A stretch of 64,000 nucleotides of DNA, taken from Paramecium sonneborni (Eukaryota > Ciliophora > Oligohymenophorea > Peniculida > Parameciidae). Shown here piece after piece: positions 62,124 through 64,000 of this stretch. The notes beneath the pieces are model-generated. The model was given only the letters and a program-made list of their open reading frames with translations, had not been told where the DNA came from and searched no databases. The stretch lies in assembly GCA_905182985.1 (NCBI GenBank), contig CAJJDN010000023.1, positions 62,001 to 126,000 on the forward strand, given 5' to 3'. Position 1 is the first letter of the stretch. Each line of letters opens with the position of its first letter. The position numbers and the translations under genes are program-made.

Positions 62124-64000
62124 TCAATTTAATTAAGTATTGATTAGTGATTATAGACTTCCTCTTTTTATTTTCTGTGTTGGAGATAAAGTTTAGAATG
62201 TTTTAAATGTTGATTACTATATTTCATTAGAAATAAAGCACTATAAATATGGATTTGAATCTAGCTCATTCAATTGATATATAAATTCATTCAAATCTTC
62301 ATAGATTGTAAAACTTATCTTTGTATATGGAGCAAAATTTCGAAATGACAAAGAGTCTTCCATATTTTATGATTGAGTATCTTTAAAATTAATTTGATTA
62401 TTTGGTCCTAATTGGCAAACTAAATATTATGCTAAAGGTAAGCCCAAAGTACTAAATGGCTCTGTACTTCCTCTCAAATACATTTCTTAATTCTTCTATT
62501 ACAATGAAGAATCAATATCTAATAAAGATATTTGACTCTTTGTTGCTTTCTAGGCCTTTATATTAAAATTTTAAATCTAATCACTTAAATTTTAGATATT
62601 TTCATAATAGTGATTAACTCCCCAATTCCTTTTTTTATGATCAGTATATGATGATGTTTTTCGTAGTGCTTCTTAAATCTAGTGTGGAATCTTTAAGTTT
62701 TGATGTTTCATTGTTATTTTTAAACAACCTCTTTAATGTTTCATTCTTTTAAATTTAATTTAGATTGGAAATCCTTATGGATGGCACTCATATAATACTT
62801 TTTCATCATTTGATATAATAGCCAACATAATCTTTATAAATTCAGAAATACTCAGAATAATGGATATCATTTTTGATCTATCTGTTTTCAATATTATATT
62901 CATTTTTATCTAATTATTAGTAAATTTTAGATCTTCCTTTAATTAGTTAATTAAATCAATTAATTAGAATTCATTGATTTTATATTTTAATTTACTATAA
63001 GTTATCTAAGTTATATTGTATATATTCAAGCTTTAGTTAAAAAGAGCATAACTATTACTAATGGAATTTGTTATCTGAAACATCTATTGAACATTTGCTT
63101 TTTATTTAAGGAATTTTAACATATTTATTTAATCCTTTATATAATTTAAACATTGTTTGCTATGATTAACTAATTGTTAGTCTCGCCATTTTAATTAGTG
63201 ATTGTAGAATTCATATAAATTTTCTCCTTATTCTATAAATAATAATAGAATAGTTGGTTCAATTGAATTGAAGTAAATTTTGGTAATTTAAAATTACCAT
63301 TTTTTTTAATTGTTAATAAATTAACCTACAAACTTTGTAATTTGATTATTTTAAGATTTAAACAAAAGCTCTTTTAATAATAACTCTTCAAAATTAAATT
63401 ATTTTTTAGTAGGTCCTTCAAGAGGTTGAATATTTGAATCTCTTAAGAATTCTCTAAATTTTTGATCATTCAAGAAATTAAAAGTATCTCTCATAATTCT
63501 ATTTATTTTATCTATCTTTAATTGACCCTGTTGTTTATCATATTTAATCAACACTATCCAAGTGGGTAAATATTCTTCGATTAAATTTTCATATTACAAT
63601 TAAGATCTATAAGCCAAATAATGTTATCTTCTTTTCAACTCAAGCTAATAACGAAAGAAAATAATAAATAATCTAAATAAACCATATACTATTTATCGAA
63701 CTACATCCCATTGAGATATTGAAACTTCTACTCCATAACCAAGAAGCAAGATCAAAGTTTGGCATCTAAATCGATTTCCCTATAGATATAATACTTGTCT
63801 ATAATAATTTATTGTGTACTATATTTCATGATTCCCATCTCTATGGATGTGTCATTAGCTTGGTTTTAAATCATATAAATATTTAGAGTAATACTAAAAA
63901 TTATGAGATTCAAGCCTTAGATTTTCTCTCTTTGAAAAGGATATTTCTAATAGAAGAATAGTATTGTCAATTCTATGCAAAGACAAATTGAAGTTGTAAT
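62124..64000 (-). CDS. histidine-kinase-like membrane protein with degenerate motifs (5' end outside window)
   Basis: One frame runs from the right window edge to TGA at 62124, about 607 codons after removal of a likely 54-nt intron at 63841..63894. Membrane segments come first (LILLLGYGVEV, then VYGLFRLFIIFFRYQ). A linker with IEEYLPTWIVLIKYD and INRIMRDTFNFLN resembles the PAS-like region of ciliate hybrid kinases. Then come kinase-type motifs: LVNHSKQCLNYI where an H-box VSHELRTPLN-I is expected; NEFQLIDLINQLKED and KTDRSKMISIILSISEFIKI as in the N-box region; and FSTLGLPLAQYLVCQLG like the G2 box GTGLGLAI...LG. The N-box asparagines and the DTGxG motif are not seen. No receiver domain follows. 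It is probably an inactive or unusual relative of ciliate hybrid histidine kinases. Confidence 0.68.

Noticed and set aside
62124..63189. A separate gene starting at the ATG at 63189 (MARLTIS...)
   Set aside because: It needed an extra intron, while another frame continues without interruption upstream into the membrane protein; a single gene explains both parts better.
1..64000. CRISPR arrays, bacterial operons, riboswitches, prophage or tRNA genes
   Set aside because: None seen by eye on either strand; the genetic code, introns and gene content are those of a ciliate nucleus.

Overview
This is eukaryotic DNA from a ciliate, almost certainly a Paramecium macronuclear chromosome. Three things in the sequence show this. 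It is very AT-rich. Long proteins with clear homologies read through only when TAA and TAG are decoded as glutamine and TGA is the sole stop. The genes are interrupted by tiny GT(A)...AG introns, mostly 19-34 nt, whose removal restores frame exactly (for example 25 nt after the HRDLK motif of a kinase at 10690..10714). Searching for ORFs with the standard code shatters almost every gene. I therefore built the models below by hand with the ciliate code and introns, and almost every complete model has a coding length divisible by 3 after splicing; the exceptions are marked as uncertain. No tRNA, rRNA, CRISPR array, mobile element, prophage or bacterial operon was recognised.

Layout. 1..6109(-): 5' two-thirds of an IP3-receptor/ryanodine-receptor-like Ca2+ release channel, cut by the window edge. 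6284..13319(+): an EF-hand coiled-coil protein, the spliceosomal protein Prp3, a calcium-dependent protein kinase and a cyclic-nucleotide-binding protein. 14063..19289(+): a large cysteine-rich membrane protein. 19540..23794(+): a RhoGEF-FERM protein and a PX-domain protein. 23881..26211(-): a protein kinase followed upstream by a PP2C-fold protein lacking its metal-binding motifs. 26212..28044: remnants and two small ORFs. 28045..34758(+): a 2196-aa TPR/IQ repeat protein. 34817..37310(+): a trichocyst matrix protein, a mitochondrial-type small protein, Mic10 and a small basic protein. 37346..39230(-): ADP-dependent glucokinase and a COPI-associated membrane protein.

39359..41825(+): a SMARCD/BAF60 subunit, with its first 1157-bp region duplicated on both sides of a single N (an assembly artefact). 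41829..43240: two decayed or unresolved coding regions, one of them papain-like. 43613..48857(+): a 1718-aa multipass protein of the ciliate Tmc/PAS type. 48903..51809(-): an unrecognised W/C-rich domain protein and a second cyclic-nucleotide-binding protein. 52354..54177(-): a short Vps8-like protein with a C-terminal RING. 54510..55061(+): a small protein. 55306..60140(-): two coiled-coil proteins and a B-box protein. 60170..61540(+): SURF1 and CKS1. 61583..64000(-): a secreted small protein and a histidine-kinase-like membrane protein cut by the right edge.

Genes are packed tightly on both strands with no operon logic; they are independent nuclear genes. Calcium signalling recurs (release channel, CDPK, EF-hand protein, IQ proteins, and trichocyst discharge cargo), but nothing in the sequence shows co-regulation. 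The most unusual items are the DH-PH-FERM domain order, a start codon apparently split by an intron, a predicted dead PP2C beside a kinase, the giant TPR/IQ protein, and a degenerate histidine kinase.
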